A stretch of DNA of 64,000 bases from Mantis religiosa (GCA_030765055.1 JAUKNK010000056.1:944001-1008000); one strand, 5' to 3'; positions 1 through 11,910 are shown, counted from the first letter of the stretch. The notes: generated from the sequence alone by a model not told the origin. Numbers and translations: made by a program.

Positions 1-2279
1 TGGGTTCAATACTACCTTACTGATAGGAAGTGGTAGGCGGAACAAGACCTTCAGTAGCGTTGAAGACTGGCAATTAGACAGGTTCTTGGATCGTGAACTG
101 GTTTGTTATTATATGGAGCAGCTCATTCTGGATGCAAGGGCAATCTTTCTTTGTTTTGTTCCACTCTTTCCTTGGCATCTTCACAAATCTTGTTCACGTC
201 TCTTTGTTCATCCGTCCGTGCTCATGTAACATTTGAATATGATTGGTAAAGAAGTAACCTGTCCCTTTCATAGGGAAACTCACAGCTAAAGCTAATTTAT
301 TATACTCACATGTACTTCACTGCCCATATTCCAAATACTACTCTGCTAGTTTGCTGATAGAATTTTCACTTTCTCATACCACCAACCTCTAATAGGACTC
401 CAACAAAACCATCAATGCTGGGTGATCACCAGACATCGGATCGCATACACCTTAGCAATGAAGGTACGCATACAGGTAGTTTATAAGGCTAAACGAGACA
501 CCAACAAACGTCCATGTCAACAAGTATACCGATGTGCTGTGTGTGTACACTCCGGACGGATACAAAATATAACCTACGTTAAAATATGCCATCCTCCTCA
601 TTACTTTCGCTGTGGGAATGACAGTGAACAACAATGTACATTCGTAAACTTTCGAATGTGAATTTTCTGCGCCTCTCGGTGACACATTATAACAATATTG
701 GGAGAACGTTCTTTCAATGTCACATTACGTTAATGGTGCGTATGAGTAGTACAAATCACTTTCATATGTTTGCCCGAGACTTAGTTTATTGCTTATATTA
801 TGCTGCACTCAGAATCTAGTATTTTGTGTAGAATACTGTACAATTAATTGTTTGTTCGTTTGGTACGTGGTGCGTTCTCTATATTGTTAATTTTTGCAGA
901 CAGCTCGGGATTACATGCTTCAATCTGCTTAATGGCTGTTGATAATACACAAAAATTTTGATTTATAAAATGTAGATTGTCTAGTAATTGTGAAAGTAAT
1001 GCTATTAACACAATATGACTAAAACCTTACACTCCCTATAAAAGAGATCTACCTGCGTGGCGATCAGTCGAAAATAGAGTTACGCTTTACGAACCGGACC
1101 ATCCATGTGTATTGTCCCTGCGACTGACGTCAGAAGTCTGCGAGACTCCTAAACTTCATATCTCTTAAAGGTGTACGGACTCCGATGCCTGGTGATCACT
1201 GTACTTACATGTTTTATCAATTACATTTTACATAGACTAAACCATTTTTAAGGTATTTGTTGTTATTGATTTGAATTTTCTACTTCTTTCATTTTAGTGA
1301 AATAGAAGTTATTAGATTTATTTTCTCTATTCATACAAGTAGAATGGAATGTCAAAGCTCTCATACAGCGACCAGGCCTTAAAAGATCTGACAATCGCTT
1401 AAGTACTCCCCTATTTACAAGGAAGCATATAATAAATCCATTTCTATATATCTTTATCTTGATTCATGTAAAATTAATAGTACGATACTGTTTTTAAACA
1501 GTTTGTTGAAGAATAAACCAACACATTAATTTTTTATAAAATAGCTATTAAAATGAAACTTTATGTAATAAATACATAATCTCAAAGTGTCTAAGGATAG
1601 ACACGACGTTCGTCCAGAAAGTAAGTTCTGTTTGCTAATAAAATTAAATTGTGTACAGATACAGAAAAATTATTTATTGCTCAAAATTCTACAACACCTA
1701 AACTACGGTTCCACATAAGTGCTAAAATTTTGCAGGCATTTTTCATAGCGGGGCACAAGTTTTTACATACCTTCTTCATAGAAGTTTGCCGCCTGTGTCT
1801 TCAACCTTCTGGAAACATTTTCTTTCAGTTCTTCGTCATTGTTGAAGTGTTGACCACCAAGGAGAGATTTGAGATGCAAAAACAGATGAACGGCGCTAGG
1901 AGCGAGGTCATGGCTGTGCGGGGGATGGTCAAGCACGTTCCAGCCAAATCCCTGTAGGATGTTTATCGTCGCATTTGCAGTGTGTGGTCATGCGTTGTCG
2001 TGAAAAAACACAACGCCTTTTGACAACATTCCTCGGCGCTTATTCTGTATTGCACGGCGCAATCCTAGCACTGAGAAAACGAATGACAGATCTGATTTCA
2101 CAAGCTGTGGTATTTTCAATCAACAACGACATTGTAAACAAGCACATCAAAGCGTACGTGGCTGACAGCGATCTCACAATAGCACACGTTTCTTCTCCTT
2201 GATAGAGAGCGTCTACCGCGCATGCGGGGAACTGTGATCGCAGCGCTGCAGCGGAGATAAATTGAAACAAAACTTACTT
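1..2279. repeat. Left copy of a long direct repeat (partner 62516-64000)
   Basis: Bases 1-130 match 62516-62645, and bases 941-2279 match 62662-64000, with only a few substitutions seen (for example near 1106 and 1592). This copy carries about 810 bp (131-940) where the partner has only 16 bp. Twelve of those 16 bases (gcttatattatg) recur here at 791-802, so the length difference looks like two deletions in the right copy, or two insertions here, rather than one clean event. Both copies run off the window, so the full repeat length is unknown. Apart from the mariner derivative I see no gene; the short ORFs at 422-819 have no recognisable content. Confidence 0.93.
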
Positions 2280-2287
2280 TCTGGACG
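1611..2287 (-). mobile_element. Mariner deletion derivative with perfect 17-bp TIRs
   Basis: The left end cgtccagaaagtaagtt (1611-1627) and right end aacttactttctggacg (2271-2287) are perfect inverted repeats, typical of mariner termini. The 677-bp element is about half the usual 1.3 kb. On the minus strand, the start of a mariner transposase and its last third are both recognisable, joined by an internal deletion. It cannot encode transposase but keeps both termini, so it is a candidate for mobilisation in trans. I could not define a clean TA target duplication. An essentially identical copy lies at 63332-64000. Confidence 0.88.
1690..2132 (-). pseudogene. Mariner transposase remnant, internally deleted
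   Basis: A start codon at 2132 opens about 23 residues (MSLLIENTT...) that match the usual mariner N-terminus just before the helix-turn-helix. The frame then jumps to the catalytic C-terminal part. There I read KRRGMLSKGVVFFHDNA, containing the second catalytic Asp, then a copy of the PDLAPSD motif altered to HDLAPSA, so the third catalytic residue is lost, then NFYEEGM, a stop, and KLVPRYEKCL near the C-terminus. Most of the DNA-binding domain and the first catalytic Asp are missing. No active protein is possible. Confidence 0.87.
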
Positions 2288-2796
2288 CCCCTGGTATTTT
2301 AACAAGAAACTAAGCAGAAAAAAATAAATAGAGAGTGAATATTAAGTTCTTTAAAGTAAGTTAATTTTATATGAATATATGCAAGACTCTATAAGAAGAA
2401 TTTTCAATTTTAATACATTTTATAAATTTGATTTGTTACAGAGGGACGCACATTGGACAAGATAACACACTCGGAGACCACATTAAATTTTTTTCATTTT
2501 CTCCTGTGATATAGTTGTAATATTATATATTTGTAATGTATTTGTAAATTTTTTGACGTACCTGACTGAGGTTTTTCTGAGGTTTTCCTCAGCCGCAAAA
2601 GCGAATGCTACGTACGTGTCATTTATCCTGAATATTACTATACAAGTTTTTAATATAATTTCTATTACACAAGTTTTTTTTATAAAAGTATTATTATTCA
2701 TGTTTGTAAAATTATTATAATAAAATATATTTTTACTTACTTCACTTATTCTTTTAAAAAACTATAAATACCCCCAAATGGCTAGTAGCACAATAT
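2288..2796. other. AT-rich spacer, no gene seen
   Basis: This stretch lies between the mariner derivative and the LTR at 2797. It is A/T-rich with one short ORF (2483-2701, minus) of no recognisable content. It ends in ATAT (2793-2796), the left target duplication of the LTR element. Confidence 0.6.
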
Positions 2797-3620
2797 TGTC
2801 ACATCCAGGGGTGAGGGCTGCGATTGGGGATACATAGCCAAGGAGCAGGATGATAGAGCACAACTCGCTAGTTAGCTACAAGTCCCCTTTTTATCATATA
2901 CCACCACATACACCACATGGGTTCTCTAGATACAACTCGGGCATCCCTTTCCCGATTGAATACCCATTACTGCACTTCTTACATGTAAACTTAGATCAAT
3001 TAAGCCAATATATAGTCTAGACTGCCCATGGCAGTTCTAGCATTGGTGAAGCGCCCTAGCGGACTAACCTTGGTTGGGCGATGTCTCGAAGCCGTGGGAG
3101 TTTATACACAACTCTGGATCAGAGCGGCCGTCTCGATCCCGCAGCGTCTCAGTGGCAAAGCGACCCCCAAGCGGTAGCTCGTTACAGAATTTATAGAGAT
3201 TCCTCTTCCTAGCGGTTTCCGATTAGCTGTGGGCCAAGCCCAACTATCGTGAGCTTCTAGAACTTCCCACGGAATCTTCCAATGACGCACGACAGCTCCG
3301 GCCTACGTGAAAAACTTGTAGGCAAATCGGATGCTTATGTCATGGTAAAAGTCCCTTTGGGATTGTAATGGGATGAGGGTAACCAACCCATTCCTGTTAG
3401 TGTCACCAGTTACTCAGTTCCAGAAATAATTGCCTTTAGAATTTCATAGGATGTGGGTAACCAAGACTTTCCTGTTAATGTTGCAAGCTGTTAAGCTCCA
3501 GAAAGTAATAAATGATTCTAATGTACAAATTTGCCAGCGAATATAAGCGTCTTTGTCCAAAATCGAATAATGTCCGAAATGCACCCACTAACCTGTTCTC
3601 CCATAATGGCATACGTGACA
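2797..3620 (-). repeat. 3' LTR of the envelope-carrying element
   Basis: It is 824 bp with TG...CA ends and a terminal TGTCAC/GTGACA inverted repeat. It aligns end to end with 19236-20059 without indels; I count roughly 50 mismatches (about 6%), an old insertion. The inner side (tttccccatt, from 3621) reads on the minus strand as a short purine-rich tract, as expected upstream of a 3' LTR. Confidence 0.85.
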
Positions 3621-5159
3621 TTTCCCCATTGGCTACATGTCGCCGACCACGGCGACCAAAAATAGCAAGGTAGACATGATAGATACAATAAAATAAGTAA
3701 CCAAGATTAGCTTTACAAACAAGGCCTGCAAATTAAAGAAAGAGGTCACGTCGGGGAGGACATGAACCAGTTACCTTACCTACATACAGAATATTAGAGA
3801 TTGCATGAACAATACAGAATACAAAAAAAAAAAAAAAAAAAAACATGAAGAAAAAGGAGGACAGGCACTGGAGGGAGGAATCAAAACACAAAGATATTGA
3901 CGATAATACATGACCTAAACTCTGTGAGTGCACCACCACGCCCAACAGTTCGTTGAGGACGAAAGACACCAGACGTTCAACATAGTCCATGCTTGATGGA
4001 AAAAGTACAGTACAAACTTTTGGAACGCACCCATGTAGTCTTGACATTAGCACACGGCCAACAAATTAGTGATAACACCGGACAGCACCGATGGTTCGTG
4101 GGGTTCCCCACCGGAAAAAGAACAGTACACGAATATCACTATACTGGCTGGAGATAGCAACCTTAGCAGGTCCACACAGCAATCTAAAAACATGCCGGTT
4201 TGCAGTCCTGGATTATGAGAGTTCGCAACGCACACTAAGGCCCGAGAGTCGCAAAATGTGTAACCAAATGCAATATACATGTGAATGAAGGTGGTCGGTG
4301 CTCAGGGCGGGCAGCTATATCACCAAAATGCCAAAGCCTACATGAAGCCGTGCGCAAAGTCATGGGGCGTCTAGACAAGTAGGGCGTGGTCCTCGCACAT
4401 GAAAACAAAATATGTGTAGATCAATCAACAGGATGAGTCTAAGGAACCAGCATGGGTCCAAGGGTATGGGGAAGGAAGTCCAGTCGGGAAACGGATAGCG
4501 GGAAAGGTATTAAAAAATAAATGGGGAACACAGTATTGATGATAGATAGGACAAACACTGTGGTTACAGAGATAAAGTGGCGAATGCAATCCCTAAATTC
4601 CAGTAATATCAGAGTAATGAACAAAAACAAAACAACATGGACTTTAAAAGTAAACAAAGTGTAGGTAAGGGAGCCAGTAATAAACAATACAATGTAAGTC
4701 TTTAAATGGCGAACCCATTGACAAATAAAAAACATGTAGTTCCAAAAAAAAAAGAAATACCAATAATGCAAAATATGGGATGTACAAAACAAAACTACAA
4801 GTACAATACACTTAAGGGAACCTAGGCAAAGCACAAAAATACATTAGCATATACAATAAAATTGTAGGTATAAATGGTTACATGAATACATAAATTGAAT
4901 ATATATATATATTATATATGTGTGTGTGTTGTGTGTTTGTGTGTGTGTGAAGTATAAATTTGGGTGGTCCTCGGAGAGTAATAAAGCTACACACAGGTAG
5001 ACTGTGGAAAAGCGGGGGGGGGGGGGAAGAAAGACGGATGGGCTTTAGGTATGGTGTTTGGTAAAATTTACATAGGCCTCCATTTGTGGACGAGGTTGCA
5101 TATAGACCTGGTCCGTAGGTCGAGGGAACGTGTAGAGAGACTCCTCCCCATTGGGAGAT
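3621..5159. other. Non-coding part of the envelope element between env and 3' LTR
   Basis: No protein is recognised. It holds an A-rich run (about 3822-3843), an AT then GT microsatellite (4908-4950) and a run of G residues (5013-5026). The minus-strand ORFs at 3733-4053, 4047-4280 and 4439-4834 translate to low-complexity Phe/Leu/Val-rich peptides that look like a by-product of A/T-rich composition. Confidence 0.6.
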
Positions 5160-6856
5160 TCATATACCGGGGCCGAGGATTAACCTGAGATTGTAGTTAA
5201 GGCTGGTAAGGGGAAAAGGGTGGGGTGAGATGACATCGTCGTATTCTCGGCGTGGTTGAGTGACCTGCGAAGAAGGTGAATAGGTACACGGTAAGCGGGC
5301 TGACCGTGGCGTAACATTGCGCCACAGTACGGACATTAACCCATTAGTTTTAGCCAGCCATATAAAATAGGCAATTATTATGATGTGTAAGCCGAACAGT
5401 ACACCAATTAAGGATATAATAACGGTATTCGAAGGGTATGCAGCACGCCAGTGCTCGTTATAACATTGACCCAGAGAAGTGCATGTGGGATAAGCGGAAG
5501 AATAATACGGAGGCAAAATTGTAGTTTCAAGAAAAGAACATGATGCCGGTATTAGTCGTCGTATTTCTTCCCACGCATTGTGCGACGCTAGACAGTGCCT
5601 GAGGGGAGTAAGGGTATAAAAGGATACCGAAGCATTACAGCGGCAAGGTAGTCGAACTCGGTATGCACCAATGTCACTTTGTAAGGACTAATTACGTACA
5701 GCATTTGGACAGTGAACCCGCAAGGAGTCTACGTGGGTCAGCGTAAAACTAAAATCGTCCAATGGGGACACCATCGGCTTATGATTCTGAAAGCATGTCA
5801 TACGGCACACCCGAGATAAGTTTGATACCGATGTGCCTTCTGAAATAGCCGACACGCAGGCAGTGAATAAGCCGGAACGGCCATACGCCGGGGTCACTAG
5901 ACACAGACTAGATTTAGCAATGTCGCACTAAGGTAGCAAAAGCCGAAAACTCCCATGAGAGTACATGATGGCTACCGCACGCCCACACAAATTAATCATG
6001 CATGTTTGCTCTGAAAAAGCAAAGGGTGTAGGAGTGAAATAGCGTCCTACAGCGGTCTGCGTATCATCTCGAATGAGGGGAATTTGTAGGCCAATTACAA
6101 TTTGCTTAGCGGAAAACAAGCACTCAAAAATGGGGGCGTTATAATAATTACCAATGGCCTCCTTTTTCCAGACCAGGCGGAATCCAGCATTAGAGAGCCA
6201 AACCGCATCTAATGTATCGCTTAGCATACCCGGAGATAAGACTAAAGGGTGCAGATAACGCGTCATACAGGTACGATACAACCGATCAGTGCGTGTAGCC
6301 TGAAATAATAACTGAAACAAAGGCCCAGCACCGGAAGAACCTATAGACATGGCATGCCGTAAACTAAAGACTTTATCACACATTTTCATGTTTAGCATGA
6401 CAACAAATTGGGAAATTTTAGGGCCTGTTGTAAAATAGCACGCATTGTTGACTGGGAAACAAACATGTTTTCTACATGCGGTTTGTTGGCTAGCAAGAAT
6501 TGTGAACCAAATATAGAACCATCCCCTCTTAAAGGGTTGTCAGTCGCCTGAAACAGTGTGGGGAATTCGTCTGGAATATTCTGGATTTCCGATGTTAACC
6601 AGTCACAAAAGGTCGAAGTGGTGGTGTTTATTCTACAATAGGTAGCCACTGGAGAATATATCCAACACTGGGATGCAACAAATAATAACAGGACAGAATT
6701 TTCATAAAGCGTTAAATTTGCCAAAGCGTAAAAATCAGCCCCAGCTATCACTTCAATCGGTATGGCTGCAGAAGGTTCACCAACTACCTTAGGGGATGCC
6801 AGGCACGTGCAAGCAAATAAAATCAACATAACTGTGCCCTTAAACGCCACACTCAA
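5160..6856 (-). pseudogene. Envelope-like type I membrane glycoprotein, broken but nearly full length
   Basis: The gene opens at 6856 with a hydrophobic signal-peptide-like start (residues 1-20, ending CLA). This 154-codon segment ends at 6392 and the downstream part continues in another frame from about 6398, so there is one frame change. From 6398 to 5160 a single frame stays open except for two TAG codons (5928-5930, 5688-5690). A hydrophobic segment at about 5432-5354 followed by a short basic tail fits a C-terminal anchor. Cysteine spacing and the short motifs IPLI and PFAFS recur in order in the neighbouring fossil at 7718-8867, so the two look related. The pattern resembles the F-like Env proteins of insect errantiviruses and baculoviruses, by family pattern only. 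It is an old, inactivated copy. Confidence 0.55.
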
Positions 6857-6898
6857 CTCAACTCAACATAACTGTGGCGGCCATCTCCACAGTAGTCT

Positions 6899-6941
6899 AT
6901 ATATGTATATGTGTGTGTATGTGTGTGTGTGTGTGTGTATA
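6899..6941. repeat. TA/TG microsatellite
   Basis: A short run of alternating ta then tg dinucleotides lies just upstream (on the minus strand) of the envelope-like gene start at 6856. Confidence 0.85.
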
Positions 6942-7188
6942 CTAGTTCTTTCTTTTAAACAACAATATATGTCGGCTCGGGACACTGCTATCTCCTATGA
7001 ATTGTAAGAAACAATCGTAAACAGGCTAATGGAGCGAGCCGCGCATCCAAAACCTTAATACAAGGTAAAAATAATAACAATAAAACCCTGTGCACAGTGA
7101 AACTTAAAGTGTCTAATAATACGTGTCCAATAAGATTACGTGGGACCTCAAGTTACCCCCACGAAATGTAAACTCCGACTATGTTTCC

Positions 7189-7189
7189 C

Positions 7190-7273
<84 letters not shown>
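7189..7273. repeat. (TG)n microsatellite, about 42 units
   Basis: A pure tg dinucleotide run. It creates spurious Cys-Val ORFs on the plus strand (7140-7475, 7181-7549) that are not genes. It lies between the two envelope-like fossils and may be a polymorphic marker. Confidence 0.97.
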
Positions 7274-7276
<3 letters not shown>

Positions 7277-7717
7277 GGGACCTTACAGTATTACACTAAA
7301 AATGAAACTACGACGTGTTACCCCTTACCACCCCGGGGTCTCACGGCGCACCCGCGAGGTAAAGTGGTACTCCCTTTCTTATCTTTTTGTTATTGTTGTC
7401 TTTGTGGTTGCTGTTTTTATTTGTTTTTCTATTTTGTTATGTTTCGACTATCTGGACAGCTTATTGCGTCCCTGACATACCAAAAGTACATGTCACTATT
7501 ACATTTAGGAGAAAAAACCGACAATTCTGTTTTCTGTAAACGACCATGAAACTGGTGACAGCTAGCCTAGAAAAACAGGAAGCGGGCAACCCATGCTCTT
7601 CCTTTAAGAAAACCCAGTTACTCAGCTAACTTGTCCCGGAGGAGGAGAAGGTAGAAGTGATGATAATCATCACAAAAAAATAAGAAACTAATATTACCGA
7701 AAACTATAGATGTGCCT

Positions 7718-8867
7718 TTAGGCAGAAGCCGTTTCCGGTATCCCTTGCAGGGGAGTAGGCGGCATTCGCCGCGCGGCCACTGGCGGGGATGCTAGAAATA
7801 AGACACCATTCGTACCTCTTTCTACTGTGTTTCCAATATCCTGGCTCCTTACCTCACGATGAAGTTGATAAACCTGCCAACAGAACCTAAGAGAGCGATA
7901 AGCCATAGCACACAACAATGCTAGAAAAGGTAATCCAGAAATAATAACGAAAACATCGTAAAATGCCGGTGGAATGGTACCTGCCGCCACTACCCCTGGT
8001 ACTCTCGTGCTGAGTACCAGTTCTGGGCGACGAAATAGCATAACACCGACTAGCAAGGTTAGAAACGCAGTCCAGATAAGTAGCAGATGTGTCAGAGGCG
8101 TTAAATGTTGAGGATTATCCTCAGAAGCCAGAGAAGGACTCATATAAGGGATATGAGATAGATTATGGTGAGGTACTTCCGCAGACCAATTACTATTTAA
8201 GCATTGTGACACATTGGTAAAAGTTAATTGCTTCGAGCTAGCAAAAGGACAATTTTTAAGCGACGCAAGGGTAGACCATCCTCCGGTACGGGAGGTGAAA
8301 AATTTAAACAAAAAAATCGGGTTGGAATTTGAACAACATGGCTAAATTTCAATTCACACGAACATGGCAAACTAATCTGCAAGGCTCCGCTGGTGCCCGC
8401 AGGTAAATTGGGGATAGTACGAGTGGGGCTTCCGCAAATGAACTCTATGGGTTCCAATGGATGAGTAATTACATACTCATCGCGCGCTATCGCCGTAAAT
8501 ATCATTTTCGATGCCGTATGGCATTGCATTGGACAAAAATCATTCATGTCTTCAGCAGTCATTCCGTGCATTAACTTAGAAGCGCACAGGGGGCTAAACA
8601 GTAGATCATTACTGAATCGTGGTATATAGCAAAGACTGGCTTTAAAAGGGTCGCACTGATGTATTGCCGCCCCTGTAATAGGATTTTATCCCCACTAACA
8701 GCTACAAACGTGGTATCGTGGAGAATGGTGCAGGTTGAATTACCCCAAGCAAAGGGAAAGCTCAAAAATTCATACAAATCCCATGTTAAAGATTTTTGTT
8801 GAACTGGAATTTTGATGCGTTTAAGAGTTTTGTCATAATAAACAATGAAAAATAAGTTAGATGGCAT
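7718..8867 (-). pseudogene. Second envelope-like glycoprotein fragment (C-terminal half)
   Basis: Three successive minus-strand segments (8867-8571, 8571-8224, 8311-7718) lie in three different frames, so at least two frameshifts. In order they show a KIPV block, FPFAW with paired Cys, a Cys-rich block containing LPAGTSGALQISLPC, then a hydrophobic anchor (residues about 75-93 of the last segment) and a second hydrophobic stretch (about 118-137) before a basic tail. The order matches the second half of the fossil at 5160-6856, but the N-terminal half and signal peptide are missing; upstream of 8867 the sequence is low-complexity A/T. Most likely a diverged, 5'-truncated env relative. Assignment to the F-like Env family is inference. 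Confidence 0.5.
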
Positions 8868-9865
8868 TTAAAATATTGAAAAAGTAACAGAGGAAAGAAA
8901 AATATGTGATAGGGAAGAAAATAAAAGACTTTTCCCCGGAGGATATAGTGTGGATATAGTGAATATAGAGGATATATAGAGGACATAGTGAATAAAAAAA
9001 TTAATAATCTGTAAATGTTTTGTTTTGTAGGCAGTTATTGAGCAATCTTTCAATTAATAAAGACCCGTTTAAAGAACTGAAAACTAGTAATTACTGTAGT
9101 TCTTAGTGAATAATAGGAATGTTACTACCAATGTTATTTAAAAAAATTACATACAGGAAAATAAGAATTAAGACTAGGTATTTATCTACAGCGACGTACA
9201 ATATACCCAAAAGCAATAATTTTAATTACTGTTACCAAATTCGAAATTGCTTATTAATTCTTTCTTACAATATTTATTTTGAAGAATAACACGGCATATT
9301 TTAGAGGGTTAACCAAAACAAATTATATCCTAACAGAGATAAATCATTATTAGCTATTTATTTAACTTCGTAAAAACATAACACAATAACGTACATCCAC
9401 CATGTGTGTTGTAAGTTAACTGTAATAATCATCTACGACAAGAAGAGGAATTCATTTAAATGACAACATTTAACGAAACATCAGCCTAGTGACATGAAGT
9501 CACGAATGAAATTCATCTCCAGTCTGCATTAAACAACTATGGGACATGATTTTAGCATTGTGTAACTCCATTACATAGAAGTATGGGGATTTTCATGAAT
9601 TAAACTATAATTCATTAAATGTTTCTCACGCATGCTTGCCTGCAAACCCAAGTTAGCAATATGGATACATAAATTGACAAAAATGTACATAGTCTGAAAT
9701 AAGCGTCCCACTCTATGTCCAAATTAAAATAAGAGTATATTTAGTATATAGAGTAATGATCACTAAATCAAAACTGTATATTAAATTCTAGTCAAGCGGT
9801 GAAAACGAAAATCAAAACTCATAGCTTACTATACCTATTGTTTATGTAACTAAGAAAGCACATAT
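8868..9865. other. AT-rich stretch of the envelope element, no gene seen
   Basis: This is the interior of the envelope-carrying element up to the nested insertion. No gag or pol motif is visible on either strand. It ends in ATAT (9862-9865), the target used by the nested gypsy. Confidence 0.55.
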
Positions 9866-10265
9866 TGTGGCAACCCTGTATGGGTTGTCAGGCCTGGGGC
9901 CACTAGGCTGAACTTTGTTCGTTGGCTGCGCTGGGGAAGGGGGATGGCACATCCTTTTCCCCCAGACGACCGGCCGCCACCAGAGAGAGAGGACGTGTTT
10001 GTAGCAACCCTCCGGGGCACAAACCTCATTGAATGTAAGTTGTCTGAAATTATTAAACCTCCTTTAAAATGCACTTGTGAGTTTTCCTTCGCTGGATCTT
10101 CCACCTTTCACCACAATACAGGTAAGCTAATTATCAGTAAAATAACATGTCCACCCTACCGCGTGGTGTGTAACTAGTGTTTGTTAAGATGGTTTAGCTC
10201 TGCTGCTACGGATTCCCCCCAAAAGCTAATAAATATTTAAATCTATTCTAATGTAGGGTATGACA
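9866..10265 (+). repeat. 5' LTR of nested gypsy
   Basis: 400 bp, TGTGGCAACC...TGACA. It differs from the 3' LTR by about eight substitutions and one single-base indel in a homopolymer. Both LTRs contain an ORF-like stretch (9944-10177 here) that is not a gene. Confidence 0.92.
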
Positions 10266-10924
10266 TATTGGTGGAGACGCGGGTAAGATCTCAAATTTTT
10301 TTTCCTTGCTTTATTCCGGTTTTGATGAAAAAATTTGAATGTATACGCTGGTGAAAGATGGAGGAAACATGGCCGACCGCGTGGTGTTCAATTAGTTAGA
10401 AATTCTAATCTGGTCATCGTGTCGTAATCCTTTAACTTTTGGTCTGTTTTTTATTTGATTTCTTTAATAGTAAACTTATTTCATAATATTGTGCTAAAAT
10501 TTTTTTTTATAACTACATGGAAATTGATTATTTGCGTTGAAGAATGGACACCACGTGGTGGCATAATTTGTTTTTAATTAGTTTTCTTTTCAGGCTTAAT
10601 GTGAGGTTTATTTATTAATACAGAGTTTATAGTTTGAATTTGCGGAGATTTGTTTTTCTAAATTTTGAGTATTTTGGGATGTGAACTTAAATTTTGGTCG
10701 ACCACGTGGTCACGTGTTAATTTTCAAGGGACGCTATGTGAATTTTAGCAGTAAAATTCAAAGTAACTAGTTTCTTTTTTTTGGTGTTTTTGTGAAGGAT
10801 GCACTTCATTTTTGTGTTCATTCCAGTTGGTAATTCTGCTTATTTTATTCTGGTGTCCAGTGTTACTTAAAAGTAAGTCAAAGTGCCTAAGAAAACGCGG
10901 CAATCATCCAATGTGCCAGTTACA
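10266..10924 (+). promoter_or_regulatory. gypsy leader with primer-binding site and CACGTG palindromes
   Basis: Three bases after the LTR a TGGTGGAGACGCGGG stretch starts (10269), placed like a tRNA primer-binding site; I could not assign the tRNA. The leader holds two perfect 12-base palindromes, CACCACGTGGTG (10549-10560) and GACCACGTGGTC (10700-10711), plus an imperfect relative GACCGCGTGGTG (10375-10386). A similar CCGCGTGG lies in the LTR. They contain the E-box core CACGTG and could bind bHLH factors, or fold in the RNA. Confidence 0.6.
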
Positions 10925-11910
10925 ATGGATTCACATGATGTAATAGCTTCGACTTCTGCTTTAGCTAATCAAAGTGCACATGTACCTAGTAATTTAGAAG
11001 TATCCATGGCACCTAATGTTAATCAGACTCAGACAGTGCAAGTTTCTGGGCCTTTTATTGATCCACCCTGTTTTGACAGGATAGCACTGATATCTCCTTC
11101 AGAATTTTTGAGAAAATTTAACTTAGTTTCTACAGCAAATGGTTGGTCAGATGTACAATAGTTGAAGTTTTTCCCATGTTACTTGCGAGACACAGCAGTA
11201 CTTTGGTACCGAACTTTTTGCCATAGACACCCTGAGCATGATTGGCATTTTCTATACAACAGTTTTTGGCAGCTTTTCAAATGTCCAATCAAGATGAATT
11301 GTTGGAAATTAAACTTAGGCAGAGGGTACAATTAGAAAATGAACCTGTATTAGATTACATTTATGATGTATTATCCTTGTGTGACCAAGTTAACGCTGCA
11401 ATGGCACAAATGGAGCAGGTAAAAAACTTATTGAAAGGATTGAAACCTCAGTATGTACAAGCTTTGCTCCCATTAAATCCACAAACAGTTGAGGAGGTTT
11501 TACAAATTATTAAAAGCGTTGATAAAGCTAATTTTTATGTGCAACATAGACAACATTTAGTACAAGCACAAACATCAACTTACACTTCTCCACCTGTGTC
11601 ATCTGCACCTGTTTTATCACGGTTTGAAAGTGTAAATCACTCTGAACCAGTTATTAATGTTGTTTCCACATTGAGTGAACAGGTCACTAAACTTGCTATC
11701 CAAATGCAACAACTTCAGTCTCAATTCACTGCTACTGCATCTACTGTGCAGCCACCTCCACTTAAGCCTCCAAGATATCATGAAAAGAGACAGCAGGCAC
11801 CTATTGTGTGTTACAATTGCAACAAGCGTGGTCATATGGCACGTAATTGCTGGACTTCACCATCTGGTTCAAAAAACTCGAGAGGCCCAGCCTCCAACGA
11901 CATAACCTAG
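10925..11910 (+). pseudogene. Gag of nested gypsy, broken by TAG and a frameshift
   Basis: The first in-frame ATG is at 10925; the same frame is open from 10883. The first part ends at TAG (11159-11161). The frame past it still reads as Gag (LRDTAVLWYRTF), then shifts by about 11245-11260 into the frame that ends at 11910. The C-terminal part carries a zinc knuckle, CYNCNKRGHMARNC (residues about 190-203 of the last segment), which binds genomic RNA in this family. A Pro/Gln-rich stretch precedes the knuckle. Gag overlaps the start of the protease frame (from 11847), as usual for frameshift-expressed pol. Confidence 0.88.

Noticed and set aside
4439..4834. 131-codon hydrophobic minus-strand ORF as a membrane protein
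   Set aside because: Composition follows the A/T-rich DNA, with no signal-anchor logic or family pattern.
7140..7549. Plus-strand ORFs with long Cys-Val repeats
   Set aside because: They are translations of the (TG)n microsatellite at 7189-7273.
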